DNA of 64,000 nt, from contig NZ_GG657738.1 of the NCBI RefSeq assembly GCF_000158815.1, positions 3,524,912 to 3,588,911 of the forward strand, read 5' to 3'. How positions within the stretch are numbered: the first letter of the stretch is position 1; each line of letters starts with the position of its first letter. Of this stretch, positions 63,378 through 64,000 are shown piece after piece. The stretch is from Micromonospora sp. ATCC 39149 (lineage in GTDB: Bacteria > Actinomycetota > Actinomycetes > Mycobacteriales > Micromonosporaceae). The translations under genes were made by a program, and so were the position numbers. The notes beneath the pieces are model-generated. The model did no database searches. It saw nothing but the letters and a program-made list of their open reading frames with translations, and was not told the DNA's origin.

Positions 63378-64000
63378 ATGCTCAGCCCCGGCGTCCAGCT
63401 CGGCAATCGCTACCGCCTAGACGAGCGGATCGCCAGCGGCGGCATGGGCGACGTTTGGCGCGGCACCGACCAGGTGCTGGGCCGCACAGTCGCCGTGAAG
63501 AGCCTGCTCCCGGCGCTGCTGGACGAGCCGGGCTTCGCCGAGCGGTTCCGGGGCGAGGCCCGCACCATGGCGACCATCAACCACCCCGGCGTGGTCGACG
63601 TCTACGACTTCGGCAGCGACCAGCAGATCGCCTTCCTGGTCATGGAGTACGTCGAGGGCGACGCCCTCTCCTCGACGCTCGGCCGGGTCGGCCGGCTCAC
63701 CCCGGCCCGCACCATGGCGCTGCTCGCCCAGGCCGCCGACGCGCTGCACGCGGCGCACTGCAAGGGCATCGTGCACCGCGACGTGAAGCCGGGCAACCTG
63801 CTGGTCCGGCCCAACGGCACGCTGGTGCTGACCGACTTCGGCATCGCCCGCTCCGACCTGGTCGGGCAGCTCACCGCCGCCGGCTCGGTGCTCGGCACCG
63901 CCTCGTACATCTCCCCCGAGCAGGCCACCGGCGCGGTGGCCACCCCCGCCTCCGACGTGTACGCCCTCGGCGTGGTCGCGTACCAGTGCCTGGCCGGGCG
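63378..64000 (+). CDS. pknA: Ser/Thr protein kinase (PknA-like), cut by the window edge
   Basis: About 207 residues are visible before the right edge. The kinase domain shows the glycine loop IASGGMGDVW, catalytic Lys in VAVKSLLP, HRDVKPGNLL and the DFG motif TDFGIARSD, then GTASYISPEQ (activation segment) and SDVYALGVVAYQCLAG. The C-terminal part, including any membrane helix or PASTA domains, lies outside the window, so PknA rather than PknB is inferred from its position directly after pbpA. ATG 63378 is two bases after the pbpA stop. Confidence 0.92.
   Translation, partial: MLSPGVQLGNRYRLDERIASGGMGDVWRGTDQVLGRTVAVKSLLPALLDEPGFAERFRGEARTMATINHPGVVDVYDFGSDQQIAFLVMEYVEGDALSSTLGRVGRLTPARTMALLAQAADALHAAHCKGIVHRDVKPGNLLVRPNGTLVLTDFGIARSDLVGQLTAAGSVLGTASYISPEQATGAVATPASDVYALGVVAYQCLAG

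Overview
The window is high-GC actinobacterial DNA. The gene order dnaN-gnd-recF-DUF721-gyrB-gyrA-DUF3566-tRNA-Ile, an XRE/DUF397 regulator pair and the closing fhaA-fhaB-pstP-rodA-pbpA-pknA operon point to Micromonosporaceae, most likely Micromonospora (inference from gene order, not a database match). The left edge starts just inside the dnaA-dnaN interval, so oriC should lie immediately to the left. A parS-type site near 23.1 kb fits an origin-proximal location.

Layout. 0.1-11.2 kb: replication and topology core (dnaN, gnd, recF, a frameshifted DUF721 gene, one reverse-strand hypothetical gene, gyrB, gyrA, DUF3566), then tRNA-Ile, a DLW-39 small protein and tRNA-Ala. The gyrB-gyrA gap holds a cluster of DnaA boxes. 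11.2-14.0 kb: accessory patch with a decayed tyrosine integrase beside tRNA-Ala, an LPXTG surface protein, sua5 and a CBS-domain remnant. 14-24.8 kb: an MBL-fold hydrolase, a large CtpI-type P-type ATPase with a divergent small membrane protein, an MFS exporter behind a MerR/SoxR-type promoter with a 38-codon leader ORF, a YbaK deacylase, a DsbA-family protein, SufE and a CBS protein. 24.8-30.9 kb: proS, an SGNH hydrolase, a barrel-less amidohydrolase-like protein, a sulfurtransferase, and a SigE-family sigma factor with a membrane beta-propeller partner.

31-35.6 kb: an HSP90-family chaperone followed by a very large TPR protein that is broken by one base. 35.7-42 kb: a TetR regulator and a branched-chain acyl-CoA (leucine-type) catabolic set: biotin carboxylase, HMG-CoA lyase, carboxyltransferase and acyl-CoA dehydrogenase. 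42-54.7 kb: an AfsR-like XRE/NB-ARC regulator, a divergent MarR/YceI pair, a GCS2 ligase, several membrane proteins, two PASTA proteins and an XRE/DUF397 pair. 54.7-57.4 kb: a membrane protein, a WecB/TagA glycosyltransferase with an NAD-dependent epimerase, and tRNA-Leu. 57.6-64 kb: the Ser/Thr phosphorylation and cell-elongation operon, cut by the right edge inside pknA.

Regulatory themes read from the sequence: many first genes have a TANNNT element six to eight bases before the start codon (leaderless mRNA). A roughly 55-bp repeat occurs three times, always at a gene 3' end and in the same orientation. A pair of 13-bp palindromes exactly 41 bp apart occurs in two intergenic regions. Two otherwise conserved genes each carry one extra base.
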